Below are positions 1 to 9,066 of a stretch of 64,000 nt of DNA, piece after piece. The number at the start of each line of letters is the position of its first letter. The stretch's first letter is position 1. Made by a program: the position numbers and the translations under genes. The notes below the pieces were generated by a model. The model saw nothing but the letters and a program-made list of their open reading frames with translations, did no database searches and was not told the origin of the DNA. The DNA is from Gemmatimonas sp. UBA7669 (GTDB taxonomy: Bacteria; Gemmatimonadota; Gemmatimonadetes; Gemmatimonadales; Gemmatimonadaceae), in the NCBI RefSeq assembly GCF_002483225.1, contig NZ_DLHL01000061.1, forward strand, positions 1-64,000. Reading direction: 5' to 3'.

Positions 1-76
1 GGCTCGTCGTATGCTGAGCCCTCGACGCCCGCCTCTCCAATCCTCAGATCCTCCGATCCTCACACCATCTGTTCAA
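1..76. repeat. Right half of a long palindromic intergenic repeat (copy 1 of 3)
   Basis: The first bases (ggctc), a short loop and the following gagccctcgacgcccgc form the tip and right arm of a hairpin whose left arm lies outside the window. The right arm continues with gatcctccgatcctcaca and ends in tctgttcaac, matching the right arms of the repeats at 21735-21859 and 59194-59328. Its last bases supply the TGA stop of the adjacent minus-strand glycosyltransferase gene. Confidence 0.75.
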
Positions 77-1320
77 CTGCCGCCCGCAAGAACCTCCCGA
101 TACACCTCGAACAAGCGATCGAACACCACGTCCCAGGCATGGTGGCGCTCCGCATGCTGACGCGCCTTGCGTCCGAGCCCAATCACATCACTCTGCAGCA
201 GCGCCACCGCCTGTTCAGCCAACGACGCCGCAGATCCGGTTGCGTAGAGACGTCCACCACCACTGCGCTGCACGTGCTCTGGTACACCGCCCTGATCGCA
301 GCTGATCACCGGCGTGCCGCAACTCATGGCCTCGAGTGCCGACAGGCCAAACGTTTCGATGGGTCCTGGCGCGAGATACACGTCGAGGGCGGCCAGCAGG
401 TCCGCCAGGCCTTCGCGAGTGTGCTGATACGGCAGCATGATCACCCGGTGGCCGTAGGGATGCGCACGCAGTCGCTCACGCATGGGTCCCGCGCCCGCCA
501 ACACCAGCCGCGCGCCGGTGCGTCGCTCCACGTCCGCCCAGGCATCGAGGGCCACGTGCAGTTCCTTCTCGCGAGCAAATCGCCCGGCATAGCCCACGAG
601 CGGCGTATCGGGCAAACCATGCAGCGCGCGGGTCAGAGCGGCTTGTGACTTCCGGTCGGGGGTAAAGGTGTCGAGATCGACCCCCAGCGGCACACGAGCC
701 ACCCGATCGATGCCGGCCGCCGCCAGATCGGCGGCCGCGGCGTCGGTGGACACGATGGTCACCGGAAAGAGGCGATCAAGGCGACGCATGTAGCGCCACG
801 CGGCGCCATGCACGAGTCGATTCACCGCGGGAAAGCGCGATCGCTCGGGGGCGAAGTAGTGCGGCAGATTGGTGTGGTGAAAACACACCAGCGGCACATT
901 GAGTGCACGCGTGGCGTGCCGGACAATCCACGGCACGATGAAGGGACTGCCGATCTCGATGAGATGCGGACGTTCGTGTTGCACGATGCGCGTGATGGAG
1001 CGCGTCGCCAGCATGAATCGATAGGGCCGCTGCCGTGGTATGGGCGGACCGTGCAAACGATACAGGCGCGTTCCCTCGGTGTCGCGCACGCTGTCGCGAT
1101 CACCAGGCACGACCATCACATGCCGAAGCCGGGGTCGGGCGGCCACATACCGTGCCTTCTCGAGCAGATAGGTCTTGATGCCCCCGCTCGTGTCGCCAAA
1201 CCATTCGGTGACATCGAGCACGCCCAGCGCGGCTGCCGGACGCAGCCGGCCTGGAAGCGCAGGCGATAGGTCACGCACCCCGTCGTCATGCAGCGACGCG
1301 GCACTCAGCACTGTTCCCAT
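73..1320 (-). CDS. GT4-family glycosyltransferase
   Basis: A probable cytoplasmic retaining glycosyltransferase of the GT-B fold that moves a sugar from a nucleotide-sugar donor to a lipid or glycan acceptor. The N-terminal part has the acceptor-side motif DTSGGIKTYLLEKA. The C-terminal Rossmann domain begins at GYAGRFAREKEL, and the donor site is ETFGLSALEAMSCGTPV, the E-x7-E signature of GT4. About 415 aa, normal for the family. I chose the ATG at 1320. A TTG six codons upstream (1338) would overlap the PAP2 gene by 8 nt. It follows the PAP2 phosphatase gene directly, so the two are probably one transcript, which suggests a glycolipid or envelope role (inference). Similar enzymes include mannosyl- and digalactosyl-lipid synthases, so the substrate is unknown. 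Confidence 0.88.
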   Translation of the reverse strand: MGTVLSAASLHDDGVRDLSPALPGRLRPAAALGVLDVTEWFGDTSGGIKTYLLEKARYVAARPRLRHVMVVPGDRDSVRDTEGTRLYRLHGPPIPRQRPYRFMLATRSITRIVQHERPHLIEIGSPFIVPWIVRHATRALNVPLVCFHHTNLPHYFAPERSRFPAVNRLVHGAAWRYMRRLDRLFPVTIVSTDAAAADLAAAGIDRVARVPLGVDLDTFTPDRKSQAALTRALHGLPDTPLVGYAGRFAREKELHVALDAWADVERRTGARLVLAGAGPMRERLRAHPYGHRVIMLPYQHTREGLADLLAALDVYLAPGPIETFGLSALEAMSCGTPVISCDQGGVPEHVQRSGGGRLYATGSAASLAEQAVALLQSDVIGLGRKARQHAERHHAWDVVFDRLFEVYREVLAGGS

Positions 1321-1330
1321 GTCTGGACGC

Positions 1331-1846
1331 TCAGCCAATCATGGGCCAGGCGCAGAGCAGGGCGATGGCCTGACCCACCAGGACGTCGCCCGGATAGTGC
1401 ACACCGAGCGCCACACGCGAGAAACCCACGACGGCCGCGAGCAGCAGCAGCGGAAGTGCCAGTGAGGGGAACGCCGAGGCAAAGCCCACGGCCACGGCCA
1501 TGGCTGCGCAGGCATGACCGCTGGGGAAGGAAAAGCGATCCGGAACCTGAATGAGCGCCTCGATGGGCAGGCGCACTGAGGGGCGCGGACGTCCCACGCT
1601 GCGCTTCACGATCTGCACCACAAGGTGCGACGCGCCAAGCAGCAGGAGCACATGCCAGACCAGCAGGGCACTCACGTTGGGCAGACCAAGCGCCAGCAGG
1701 CAGGTCCCGATGCTCCCGCGGGCGCCGCCAAGGTGCGTGATCCCCATCCAGAAGCGGCGCGCCGACAGGGTGCAGGCCGGCGTCAATGCATAGCGCGCGA
1801 ACAGCGCGTGATCGCGTGCGTCGAGTCCCCGGAGCCATGGCGTCAT
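1331..1846 (-). CDS. PAP2-family phosphatase, membrane-bound
   Basis: A 171-aa integral membrane phosphatase of the PAP2/undecaprenyl-pyrophosphate phosphatase superfamily. The three signature motifs are present: KRSVGRPRP (K-x6-RP, about residue 84), PSGH (about 112), and SRVALGVHYPGDV (SR-x5-H-x3-D, about 144-156). Hydrophobic segments lie between and around them, with active-site residues expected on the periplasmic face. Likely substrates are lipid phosphates or diphosphates (undecaprenyl-PP, phosphatidate). The ATG at 1846 is the only reasonable start. The gene overlaps or abuts the following glycosyltransferase gene, so the two are likely translationally coupled and act in envelope lipid or glycolipid synthesis (inference). 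Confidence 0.9.
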   Translation of the reverse strand: MTPWLRGLDARDHALFARYALTPACTLSARRFWMGITHLGGARGSIGTCLLALGLPNVSALLVWHVLLLLGASHLVVQIVKRSVGRPRPSVRLPIEALIQVPDRFSFPSGHACAAMAVAVGFASAFPSLALPLLLLAAVVGFSRVALGVHYPGDVLVGQAIALLCAWPMIG

Positions 1847-1986
1847 GGAGCATCAAGCTCGGCCCGTCGTGTGACAGCGCCGCGACTGGCGGACCACGTC
1901 GCGGTAACGGCTCGGCCCGGATTTGCCGACGGCGGGCCGGCCCACAGGTGAAACAGCCCACGAAACGACAACGTACCGGACATCGC

Positions 1987-1998
1987 TGTATCGATACA
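1987..1998. promoter_or_regulatory. 12-bp perfect palindrome upstream of the membrane-protein gene
   Basis: TGTATCGATACA is a perfect palindrome about 20 bases before the ATG at 2020. Its position fits a repressor site or chance; no matching regulator is recognisable here. Confidence 0.25.
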
Positions 1999-2019
1999 TC
2001 CATTTCCCAGGCACTCCCC

Positions 2020-2442
2020 ATGCTCATCACGCTTCGCACCCTGCACTTCATCGGCCTGGCCATGGGCTTCTCCGTGTCCTTCGCCAACATCGTCATGGCC
2101 GGTCTCATTGCCGCCGCGCCGCCCGGCGAGAAGTCGGTATTGGGTCGCTTTCCCATGGCCATGATGCGGGTGGGGGATATCGGTCTCGCGCTGCTGTGGA
2201 TTACCGGACCGGCTTTGTTGTACATCAAGTACGGCGGGTTCTCCGGCATGCCGTGGCAGTTCCACGTGAAGCTCACCGCCGTGGTGCTGCTCACGCTCGT
2301 GGTGGGGTTCATGCACAGTCAGAAGAGCCGTCTTCGGGCAGGCGACGTGGCCGCCATGGATCGCATGAAGCGCGTGGCGCCATTGGCATCGCTTTCCGCA
2401 CTCACCGCGCTCATCTTTGCGGTGATGACTTTCAACCGCTGA
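2020..2442 (+). CDS. Small four-helix integral membrane protein, function unknown
   Basis: A 140-aa protein with about four hydrophobic segments: TLHFIGLAMGFSVSFANIVM near the N-terminus, IGLALLWITGPALLYI at about 50-65, LTAVVLLTLVVGF at about 84-96, and a last one, LSALTALIFAVMTF. An arginine/lysine-rich loop follows the third. No catalytic motif was seen. I chose the ATG at 2020 because the membrane segments start right after it, and the upstream in-frame stretch is Arg/Pro-rich and not protein-like. It ends 1 nt before the GTG of modA, so it is probably cotranscribed with the molybdate transporter. Whether it is functionally linked is not known. I do not recognise a named family. Confidence 0.7.
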   Translation: MLITLRTLHFIGLAMGFSVSFANIVMAGLIAAAPPGEKSVLGRFPMAMMRVGDIGLALLWITGPALLYIKYGGFSGMPWQFHVKLTAVVLLTLVVGFMHSQKSRLRAGDVAAMDRMKRVAPLASLSALTALIFAVMTFNR

Positions 2443-2443
2443 C

Positions 2444-3271
2444 GTGACGCGGCGAATCACACGACGCGTTTTCCGTATCGCCGCCATGGCGACCGCTGTC
2501 CTTCTGGGCAGCGGCTGCCGCGGGGCGTCCGATCGGGCGGCGTCCGATAGCGCCGCCACCGACGGCGCCGCCACCGACGGGGCTGCATCGGGCCCGTTGG
2601 TGGTCATGGCGGCGGCCTCGCTCAACCGGGCCATGCCCGAGTTGCTGCGGGCGTTCGAAGCCCGTGAGCGCGTCAAAGGCACGCTGGTGCTGGGCGCCAC
2701 CGGCAGCCTTGCCGCGCAGCTCGTCAACGGCGCACCGGCCGACGTGTTTTTCTCGGCGGACGAAACCACCGTGGACGGCCTCGTCGCGCAGGGCGTGCTG
2801 GATGGGCGTACCCGCGCGCTGTTTGCCAACGGTGTGCTGATGCTGGTGACCCGGCGCGGTGTGGACGCACCGCGTGTACTGACGGATCTCACGGCGAAGC
2901 GATTTACGATTGTCGCCCTCGCCAATCCCGATCTCGCGCCCTATGGCGCGGCGGCTCGACAGATCATGCAGTCGGCCGGTATCTGGGAGTCGCTCACCGG
3001 GCGTCTGGTGTTTGGCGAGAATGTGGCCGGTACCTGGCAGCTCGTGCAGTCGGGAAACGCCGACGCCGCCTTTGTGGCACAGAGCGTCGTACCGGACAAC
3101 GCGGATGTGGGACGACTCATCCTCGACCCGTCACAGCATCTGCCGCTCAGGCAGGCCGCAGCCGTCGTGGTCAGCAGTCGTCATCCTGCCGCCCGTGACT
3201 TTCTGCACTTCGTACGCGGCGTGGACGGACAGGCCATTCTCCGTCAGCATGGCTTTGCGCCGCCTCAGTAG
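2444..3271 (+). CDS. modA: Molybdate ABC transporter substrate-binding lipoprotein ModA
   Basis: A 275-aa periplasmic binding protein for molybdate or tungstate, tethered as a lipoprotein. The signal peptide ends in the lipobox LGSGC at about residues 21-25, followed by a short Ala/Asp/Ser linker with a repeated SAATDGAATDGAA. The mature domain has the ModA motifs VVMAAASLNRAM, GATGSLAAQLVNGAPADVFFS (oxyanion site) and LFANGVLMLVTR. It continues through NVAGTWQLVQSGNADAAFV to a C-terminal VSSRHPAARDFL helix. The GTG at 2444 follows the upstream stop by one base. It is the first gene of modABC. No ModE gene or ModE-type palindrome is evident in front of it. Confidence 0.94.
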   Translation: MTRRITRRVFRIAAMATAVLLGSGCRGASDRAASDSAATDGAATDGAASGPLVVMAAASLNRAMPELLRAFEARERVKGTLVLGATGSLAAQLVNGAPADVFFSADETTVDGLVAQGVLDGRTRALFANGVLMLVTRRGVDAPRVLTDLTAKRFTIVALANPDLAPYGAAARQIMQSAGIWESLTGRLVFGENVAGTWQLVQSGNADAAFVAQSVVPDNADVGRLILDPSQHLPLRQAAAVVVSSRHPAARDFLHFVRGVDGQAILRQHGFAPPQ

Positions 3272-3285
3272 ATAGCATTGCGGGC

Positions 3286-3942
3286 ATGATCGGCCCGCTC
3301 TGGCTTTCGACATGGGTGGCACTCCTGGCCACGGCGCTCGCCACGATGGTGGGTGTGCCCTGCGCGTGGCTCCTGGCACGTCGACAGTTCGTGGGGCGCA
3401 ATCTGCTCAGCGTGCTGCTGCTCCTGCCCCTGGTGTTGCCGCCCACCGTGCTGGGGTACTACCTGCTGCTGCTCATTGGCCGGCAGGGGCCCGTGGGGCG
3501 CATGGCCGAAGCACTGGGGCTTGGTCGCCTCGTTTTCACACCGACGGCCGCCGTGTTCGCGGCCTTCGTGGCAGCGCTGCCATTCATCGTGCGCGCGGCG
3601 CAGGCCGGCTTTGAACAGGTCGATGCGCTATACGAGGAAGCGGCCCGCACACTGGGCCGGCGGGAGCGTGCCATCTTCTTCACCATCACGTTGCCACTGG
3701 CCTGGCGCACCGTGTTGGCCGGTATGGCATTGGGCTTTGCCCGCGCCATCGGCGAGTTCGGCGCCACGCTCATGATTGCCGGCAACATTCCCGGTCACAC
3801 GCAGACGGCCAGTCTCGCCATCTACGACGCGGTGCAGGGTTTCCGCTACGATCTGGCCTGGCAAGGCTCGCTGGCCCTGTCACTGGTGGCCGGCGTGGTG
3901 TTGTGGCTCATGACGCGTTCCCGGGTGCGTGGCTCGTGGTAA
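3286..3942 (+). CDS. modB: Molybdate ABC transporter permease ModB
   Basis: A 218-aa inner-membrane permease of the molybdate ABC transporter with five to six membrane helices. The EAA loop is EEAARTLGRRERAIFFTITLP followed by the conserved AIGEFGATLMIAGNIPGHTQT, which is highly typical of ModB. The start is ATG at 3286, 14 nt after modA. The 3' end overlaps or touches modC, so the two are translationally coupled. It forms the membrane dimer that receives molybdate from ModA and is driven by ModC. Confidence 0.95.
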   Translation: MIGPLWLSTWVALLATALATMVGVPCAWLLARRQFVGRNLLSVLLLLPLVLPPTVLGYYLLLLIGRQGPVGRMAEALGLGRLVFTPTAAVFAAFVAALPFIVRAAQAGFEQVDALYEEAARTLGRRERAIFFTITLPLAWRTVLAGMALGFARAIGEFGATLMIAGNIPGHTQTASLAIYDAVQGFRYDLAWQGSLALSLVAGVVLWLMTRSRVRGSW

Positions 3943-4694
3943 GCACGACGGGGAACGTGAAACGCGCCAGTGATGCGCCGGGCGATACGCTACAGGTGGC
4001 GTTCACGCATCGCGTCGGCAGTTTCGAGCTCGCACCAGACTTCGTTGCCGGCCATGGCATCACGGCCTTGGTTGGTGCCTCCGGCGCCGGCAAGACACTC
4101 ACGCTGCGGGCCATCGCCGGCCTGATCATGCCGGACGCCGGTCGCATCACGGTGCAGGGCGATGTGTTGTTTGATGCGGGGCGCGGTGTGCGGCTGTCGC
4201 CGCAGACGCGCCGCATTGGCGTGGTGTTTCAGCAGTACGCGCTCTTCCCGCACCTCAGCGTCGCGCAGAACGTGGCCTACGGCATCACACATCGACCCGA
4301 GGCCGAGCGACAAACGATGGTGCAGCACTGGCTCACACTGGTCGGGCTCGAGACCTACGCGTCACGTTGGCCGCGCGAGCTCTCCGGTGGACAGCAGCAG
4401 CGCGTGGCGCTGGCCCGCGCCCTCGCGCCGGCTCCGCGCCTGCTGCTGCTTGATGAGCCCTTTGCCGCGGTGGACATGGGTTTGCGCCGCCGACTGCGTG
4501 AGGAGCTGCGTCGTCTGCAGCAGACCGTCGGTACGCCCATGCTGCTGGTCACACACGATCTCGACGAGGTGCGACAGATCGCCAACGACGTCATTGTGCT
4601 CGATCGGGGACGTGTGGTACACCGCCAACACGTCGGCGGACCGGAGGACGAGCTGTCCGCGGTGCAGAGCCTGCTCACCAACGCGCGGGATTAG
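3936..4694 (+). CDS. modC: Molybdate ABC transporter ATP-binding protein ModC
   Basis: A peripheral ATPase of about 250 aa powering molybdate uptake. Motifs in order: Walker A GASGAGKT, Q-loop FQQYALFPHLSV, ABC signature LSGGQQQRVALARALA, Walker B LLLLDEPFAAVD, and switch histidine VTHD. It stops soon after the ATPase domain, so it lacks the C-terminal Mop/TOBE domain of the longer ModC proteins. The start is uncertain: GTG at 3936 (overlapping the modB stop), GTG at 3957, or ATG at 3903 inside modB. None has a strong Shine-Dalgarno. The convergent antiporter gene ends 7 nt after its stop. Confidence 0.9.
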   Translation: MVSTTGNVKRASDAPGDTLQVAFTHRVGSFELAPDFVAGHGITALVGASGAGKTLTLRAIAGLIMPDAGRITVQGDVLFDAGRGVRLSPQTRRIGVVFQQYALFPHLSVAQNVAYGITHRPEAERQTMVQHWLTLVGLETYASRWPRELSGGQQQRVALARALAPAPRLLLLDEPFAAVDMGLRRRLREELRRLQQTVGTPMLLVTHDLDEVRQIANDVIVLDRGRVVHRQHVGGPEDELSAVQSLLTNARD

Positions 4695-4701
4695 GACGCG
4701 A

Positions 4702-6543
4702 CTAGCTGGCGGCCTCCGGCATCGGGGGAATGGGCGCGCCACGCAGGATGCGCGCGGTGAGCTCCTCCAGATTCGCCTCGGGGCGAAAGCGCAGAAACGC
4801 TTCACGGGACATGCTCACCGCCAGCTCACGCTCTCCGTACAGCGCACGCGCCGCCCCCATGTCTTCGAGGAACTGCCGTTCCTCATCGCTGTGCGTGCGC
4901 ACGAGCACTTCCACGCCCGGATTGAGCTGGTGCGCGCGCGCCAACACTGCACGCGCCTGCCATGCATCGGGCGCCGCCACCAGTACCAGTCGGGCATTCG
5001 GCAGGCCTGCTTCGCGCAAGGCACTCAGCGTTGTGGCGTCGCCGTGCACCACATGGTAGCCGGCTGCCGCCAGTCGTTCGGCAATGTCCCCACTGGCCTC
5101 GATGACACGATAGGGAATCTGCTGCGCGTGCAACTCACGCACGACCGGGAATCCCACCCGGCCCGAGCCGATGACCACGATGTGGTCGATGGCGGCTGGC
5201 AATACCGGCACGTTGCTGCGTCGGGGCACGGCAGGTGCAACGTCGCCCGGCGATGACGTGCCTGCGCCGACTCCTTCGCCACTCACCCCTTTCATCGTTG
5301 ACGACGACGCCGTGGCCGCAACAACCGCCGCAGGTCGCCGCGCGTCGAGCCACCGGGTGAAGGGATCCACCACGCGAAACACGAAGGGATTGAGCGTGAT
5401 GGACAGGAGAGCGCCGGCCACGACCAGACTCTGCGACTCGGGCGCCAACAGGCCGAGCGATGTCCCGAGGGCGGCCAGGATGAACGAGAACTCGCCGATT
5501 TGCGCGAGACTGGCCGAAATCGTGAGCGCCGTATGGTTGGAGTACCCGAAGGCCCGCACAATGCCGTACGCCGCCACCGACTTGCCGATCAGGATGATGA
5601 GCACCACGGTGATGACCGCAAGCGGCTCGCGAATCAGAATGGACGGATCGAACAACATGCCCACCGACACGAAGAACAGCACCGCAAACGCGTCCTGCAA
5701 CGGCAGCGCGTTGTTGGCCGCCTCGTGGCTGAAATCCGACTCGCTCACGATGACACCGGCGAAAAACGCGCCTAGAGCGAACGACACATCGAAGAGCATG
5801 GCCGCACCAACAGCGAGACCGAGGGCGACCGCCAGTACCGCCAAAGTGAAGAGCTCGCGCGAACCGGTGTTCACCACGCGGCGAAGCAGCCACGGAATGA
5901 CTCGCCGGCCACCCACCAGCATCACCACCAGAAACGCGGCCAGCTTGAGGGCCGTGAGTCCAAGGACCGCACCAATCGACGCAGCGGAACCGGCGCTTGC
6001 CCCGGAGGCTCCGCCGCCCATGCCACTGGCGACGGCCGGCAGCAACACGAGCGCAACCACGGTCACCAGATCCTCGACAATCAGCCAACCCACAGCCACC
6101 CGGCCGTCCATGGAGTCGAGAATGCCGCGGTCTTCGAGCGCGCGCAGCAGCACCACCGTACTGGCCACGGACAGCGAAAGACCAAACACTATGCCACTGC
6201 CCCAACTCCATCCCCACAATACCGAGACCAGTGCTCCGAGGCCCGTGGCCGCCGCGATCTGCACCAATGCGCCCGGGATCGCGATGCGCCGCACTTCCAT
6301 GAGGTCATCGAGTGAGAAATGCAGCCCTACACCGAACATCAGCAGGATCACACCAATCTCGGCCAACTGCGACGCCAATCCCCCATCAGCCACAAACCCC
6401 GGCGTGAACGGCCCCACCACCACACCTGCCAGCAGGTAGCCGAGGATGGTGGGCAGGTGAAAGCGCGCCGCCGCAAGCCCGAACACAAAGGCCAGGCCCA
6501 GGCCTGCGGCGACGGTCAACAACAGATCGATATCATGCGGCAT
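4702..6543 (-). CDS. KefB/YbaL-type CPA2 cation:proton antiporter with TrkA-N domain
   Basis: A 613-aa inner-membrane protein. The N-terminal ~390 residues are a CPA2 monovalent-cation:proton antiporter domain with about 12 helices. Typical motifs are LPTILGYLLAGVVVGP, FGVGLHFSLDDL, and the glutamate/aspartate-bearing WLIVEDLVTVVALVLLP (about 153-170). A Pro/Ser/Gly-rich linker leads to a cytosolic TrkA-N (RCK) Rossmann domain, starting IVVIGSGRVGFPVVREL, that senses NAD(H) or another nucleotide. Layout and length match YbaL/KefB, usually K+/H+ or Na+/H+ exchange. The ATG begins 3 nt after the stop of the universal-stress gene, so the two form an operon linking stress sensing to ion homeostasis (inference). 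Which cation is carried cannot be told. Confidence 0.92.
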   Translation of the reverse strand: MPHDIDLLLTVAAGLGLAFVFGLAAARFHLPTILGYLLAGVVVGPFTPGFVADGGLASQLAEIGVILLMFGVGLHFSLDDLMEVRRIAIPGALVQIAAATGLGALVSVLWGWSWGSGIVFGLSLSVASTVVLLRALEDRGILDSMDGRVAVGWLIVEDLVTVVALVLLPAVASGMGGGASGASAGSAASIGAVLGLTALKLAAFLVVMLVGGRRVIPWLLRRVVNTGSRELFTLAVLAVALGLAVGAAMLFDVSFALGAFFAGVIVSESDFSHEAANNALPLQDAFAVLFFVSVGMLFDPSILIREPLAVITVVLIILIGKSVAAYGIVRAFGYSNHTALTISASLAQIGEFSFILAALGTSLGLLAPESQSLVVAGALLSITLNPFVFRVVDPFTRWLDARRPAAVVAATASSSTMKGVSGEGVGAGTSSPGDVAPAVPRRSNVPVLPAAIDHIVVIGSGRVGFPVVRELHAQQIPYRVIEASGDIAERLAAAGYHVVHGDATTLSALREAGLPNARLVLVAAPDAWQARAVLARAHQLNPGVEVLVRTHSDEERQFLEDMGAARALYGERELAVSMSREAFLRFRPEANLEELTARILRGAPIPPMPEAAS

Positions 6544-6546
6544 GCA

Positions 6547-7485
6547 TCAGCCTCGGGCGCGAGGAACCAGCAACAGGGGAACCGAGGCCCGCTGCAGCAA
6601 ACGATCGGCGACACTGCCGAAGAGCAAACGCTCAACGGCGTGATAGGCGGTGGTGGCGAGCACCATCAGATGGGTACCATGTGTGTCGACATGCGCGAGC
6701 AGCACGTCCGCTGGATCTCCGCCCTCGAGAACCAGCGCGTTCGCGCGATGGGGCCGCGGTGCCAACGCGTCGGTCTTGAGGGACAGCAGGCGTGAAGCCT
6801 CGCGGGTGGTACGCAGCGCGAGTGCCTCGCGCGACTCACTCTCGAGGACGCGGCCGAGCGCACGGGGCGGGGCCAGCGCCACGTGCAGTAACGTGATGTG
6901 GTCGAGCGCGTGACCCGCCAACGTCTGCAGTGCTGTCAGGCCGGGCTCCGGATCCAGCCGCTCGTCGATGGCCACCACGGCCGTGTTGAGCGCCGCACCG
7001 GTGAGTGGCAGGTAGTCGCGAGGCACCGGCGCCGGACGCACCGCAAGCACCGGACGGTCGACACGACGCATGAGATCCATGGTGACACTGCCGAACCACA
7101 AGCGATCCCAACCGCCGCGCCCATGCGTGGTGAGCACCGTGAGGTCGGCGCGGACTTCCTCCGCATGCGCCGCCAGCTCGCTCGCTGGGGTGCCGCGTCG
7201 CACAACGGTGTCGACCTGCACCGACGGCAGTACCGCGCGCAGGCGCACCGCCATGTCATGCAGATAGCCTCGCAGCATGTGCTCACGGGCACTCGCTTCT
7301 GAGGCGGCTTCGCGCATCGCCTCCAGGACGCTGTACGCAAGGCCCTCCGAAACCAGCGGCTCTGGCACATCCACACCCACCAGATCGATGGCGCATGGCA
7401 CCGGCCCTTGGGCGACGGTGACCGCATAGGGCAGCGCAGATTCGGCAAAGGCCGAACCATCGAGGGGGACCAGCAAGCGGCGCAT
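6547..7485 (-). CDS. Tandem universal stress protein
   Basis: A 312-aa cytosolic protein with two UspA domains. Domain 1 starts RRLLVPLDGSAFAESALP and ends with the ATP-loop motif THGRGGWDRLWFGSVT (G-x2-G-x9-GS). Domain 2 (about residues 165-310) starts TAVVAIDERLDPEPG and has the degenerate TTAYHAVERLLFGSVAD, so it may bind nucleotide weakly or not at all. I chose the ATG at 7485 because GGAGG lies 8 nt upstream (7492-7496) and the USP fold starts there; an in-frame extension upstream is not USP-like. It is the first gene of a two-gene unit with the CPA2 antiporter. Usp-antiporter pairs are a known arrangement. Confidence 0.9.
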   Translation of the reverse strand: MRRLLVPLDGSAFAESALPYAVTVAQGPVPCAIDLVGVDVPEPLVSEGLAYSVLEAMREAASEASAREHMLRGYLHDMAVRLRAVLPSVQVDTVVRRGTPASELAAHAEEVRADLTVLTTHGRGGWDRLWFGSVTMDLMRRVDRPVLAVRPAPVPRDYLPLTGAALNTAVVAIDERLDPEPGLTALQTLAGHALDHITLLHVALAPPRALGRVLESESREALALRTTREASRLLSLKTDALAPRPHRANALVLEGGDPADVLLAHVDTHGTHLMVLATTAYHAVERLLFGSVADRLLQRASVPLLLVPRARG

Positions 7486-7640
7486 CGGCGGCCTCCGGGG
7501 TTCAGGTCGTCGAAAAATGTCCCGCCCATACCCGCCTGCGACCGAATTGATCCGCACGGCCGATGGCCTATCCGAGCACAGTCAGGCGAGGTCCGAAACA
7601 GGCTAGCTTACCGTTATTCTAACAGAGTCGGAGAAGCATC

Positions 7641-8954
7641 GTGGGCGAAATGACCACCGAAGTCATCGTGATCGTCATCCTGCTGGTCCTGAACGGCGTG
7701 TTCTCCATGTCGGAGCTCGCGGTGATGACGGCCAAGCGTTCACGACTGGAGTTCCGTGCTGAAGAAGAAGGCGATGCCGGGGCGCGTGCGGCGCTGGAGT
7801 TGGCGGCGCATCCTACGGCATTCCTCTCCACGGTGCAGGTGGGCATCACGCTCGTCGGAGTGCTGGCTGGCGCGTTCGGTGGTGCGGGTATTTCCGAGGT
7901 GCTGGCGGCGCAGTTCGCCACGATATCGTGGTTGGCACCCTACGCCACCACACTCGCGTTTGCGCTGGTGGTGGCGGTGATCACCTACCTTTCGCTGATC
8001 TTCGGCGAGCTGGTGCCCAAGAACATCGCGCTCAGCAATCCGGAGCGTGTGGCCTCGCTGGTGTCGCGGCCCATGCGTGCCATCGCCCGTGTGGGCGGTC
8101 CGCTGGTGCGCATGCTGACGAGCTCCACCAACATCGTGCTGCGCGTCTTCGGGTTGGGTACCGTGTCCGAGCCCGGCGTGACGGAGCAGGATATTCGCGC
8201 CATGGTGGAGCAGGCCACGGAAAGTGGGGCGGTGCAGCAGGTCGAACACGAGATCGTGGAGAACACGTTTCGACTCGGTGATCGGGCCGTGGATTCCATC
8301 ATGACGCCGCGCCCCGACATTCGCTGGGTGGATCTGTCGGACGACGCGCCGGCGGTGCGTGAGCAGGTGGCCGAGTCGCTGCGTGAGCGCTTTCTCGTGT
8401 GCGAACAGACGTTGGATTCGCTGATTGGGGTGGTGCAGGCCGAGGACCTGGTGGCCGCGGCTGTGCAGGGGCAGGACGTGGCCACTGCGCCCGTGTTACG
8501 GCAGGTGGCGCGTGCGCCGCTGTATGTGCCGGCCACCATGCCGGTCTATCAGTTGCTGTCAACACTGCGCAGCGCGCAGCAGCATGTGGCCGTGGTGCTC
8601 GACGAGTATGGGGGCGTGGCCGGCCTGGTGGACATGGAGGACGTGCTCGAAGGGCTGGTGGGTGATGTTCCCCTTGCCGATGACGGTGAACCGGCCGCCT
8701 GGTTGCGTCGGGCAGATGGAAGCTGGGAGGTCGAGGGCAGTGTGGCGCTTGACGAGGTGGAGCTGCGCCTCGACCTCGAGGTCGAGGCGCGTGAGCGTGC
8801 GGAGGTCCTCACCATTGGTGGCTTTGTCATGGCGCGGCTGGGGCGAGTCCCCCGTCCAGGTGATGAATTCCACTGGTCGGGTCGTACAGTCCGCGTACTG
8901 CTCATGAATGGCCGTCGCGTGGAACGGGTCCTCATCGACCCACCGCGATTGTGA
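7641..8954 (+). CDS. CorC/HlyC-family membrane protein (DUF21-CBS-CorC_HlyC)
   Basis: A 437-aa inner-membrane protein. Order: DUF21/CNNM transmembrane domain (about 1-190) with LLVLNGVFSMSELAVMTAKRSRLE and the FGELVPKNIALSNPE motif; a CBS pair (about 205-330) with DSIMTPRPDIRWVDL and LVDMEDVLEGLVGD; and a C-terminal CorC_HlyC transporter-associated domain. The family is implicated in Mg2+/Co2+ export or membrane integrity. 'Hemolysin' is a historical label. GTG at 7641 and ATG at 7650 are both possible; GGAG at about 7630 favours the GTG. It is divergently placed from the usp gene across 155 bp. Confidence 0.92.
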   Translation: MGEMTTEVIVIVILLVLNGVFSMSELAVMTAKRSRLEFRAEEEGDAGARAALELAAHPTAFLSTVQVGITLVGVLAGAFGGAGISEVLAAQFATISWLAPYATTLAFALVVAVITYLSLIFGELVPKNIALSNPERVASLVSRPMRAIARVGGPLVRMLTSSTNIVLRVFGLGTVSEPGVTEQDIRAMVEQATESGAVQQVEHEIVENTFRLGDRAVDSIMTPRPDIRWVDLSDDAPAVREQVAESLRERFLVCEQTLDSLIGVVQAEDLVAAAVQGQDVATAPVLRQVARAPLYVPATMPVYQLLSTLRSAQQHVAVVLDEYGGVAGLVDMEDVLEGLVGDVPLADDGEPAAWLRRADGSWEVEGSVALDEVELRLDLEVEARERAEVLTIGGFVMARLGRVPRPGDEFHWSGRTVRVLLMNGRRVERVLIDPPRL

Positions 8955-9066
8955 GCGCGGGCTGCAGTGGCCGATGCGTGACGAAGCGCACACCGGAACG
9001 CATGCATGACGTGACGCGGACGTGACGGGCAGGGTAGGGTAAGCGAACCTCGAGCCGCCTTGCCCT

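Noticed and set aside
4162..5256. 364-aa plus-strand frame across modC and the antiporter end
   Set aside because: Cys/Arg/Ser-rich frame running over two convergent genes with intact motifs in other frames.
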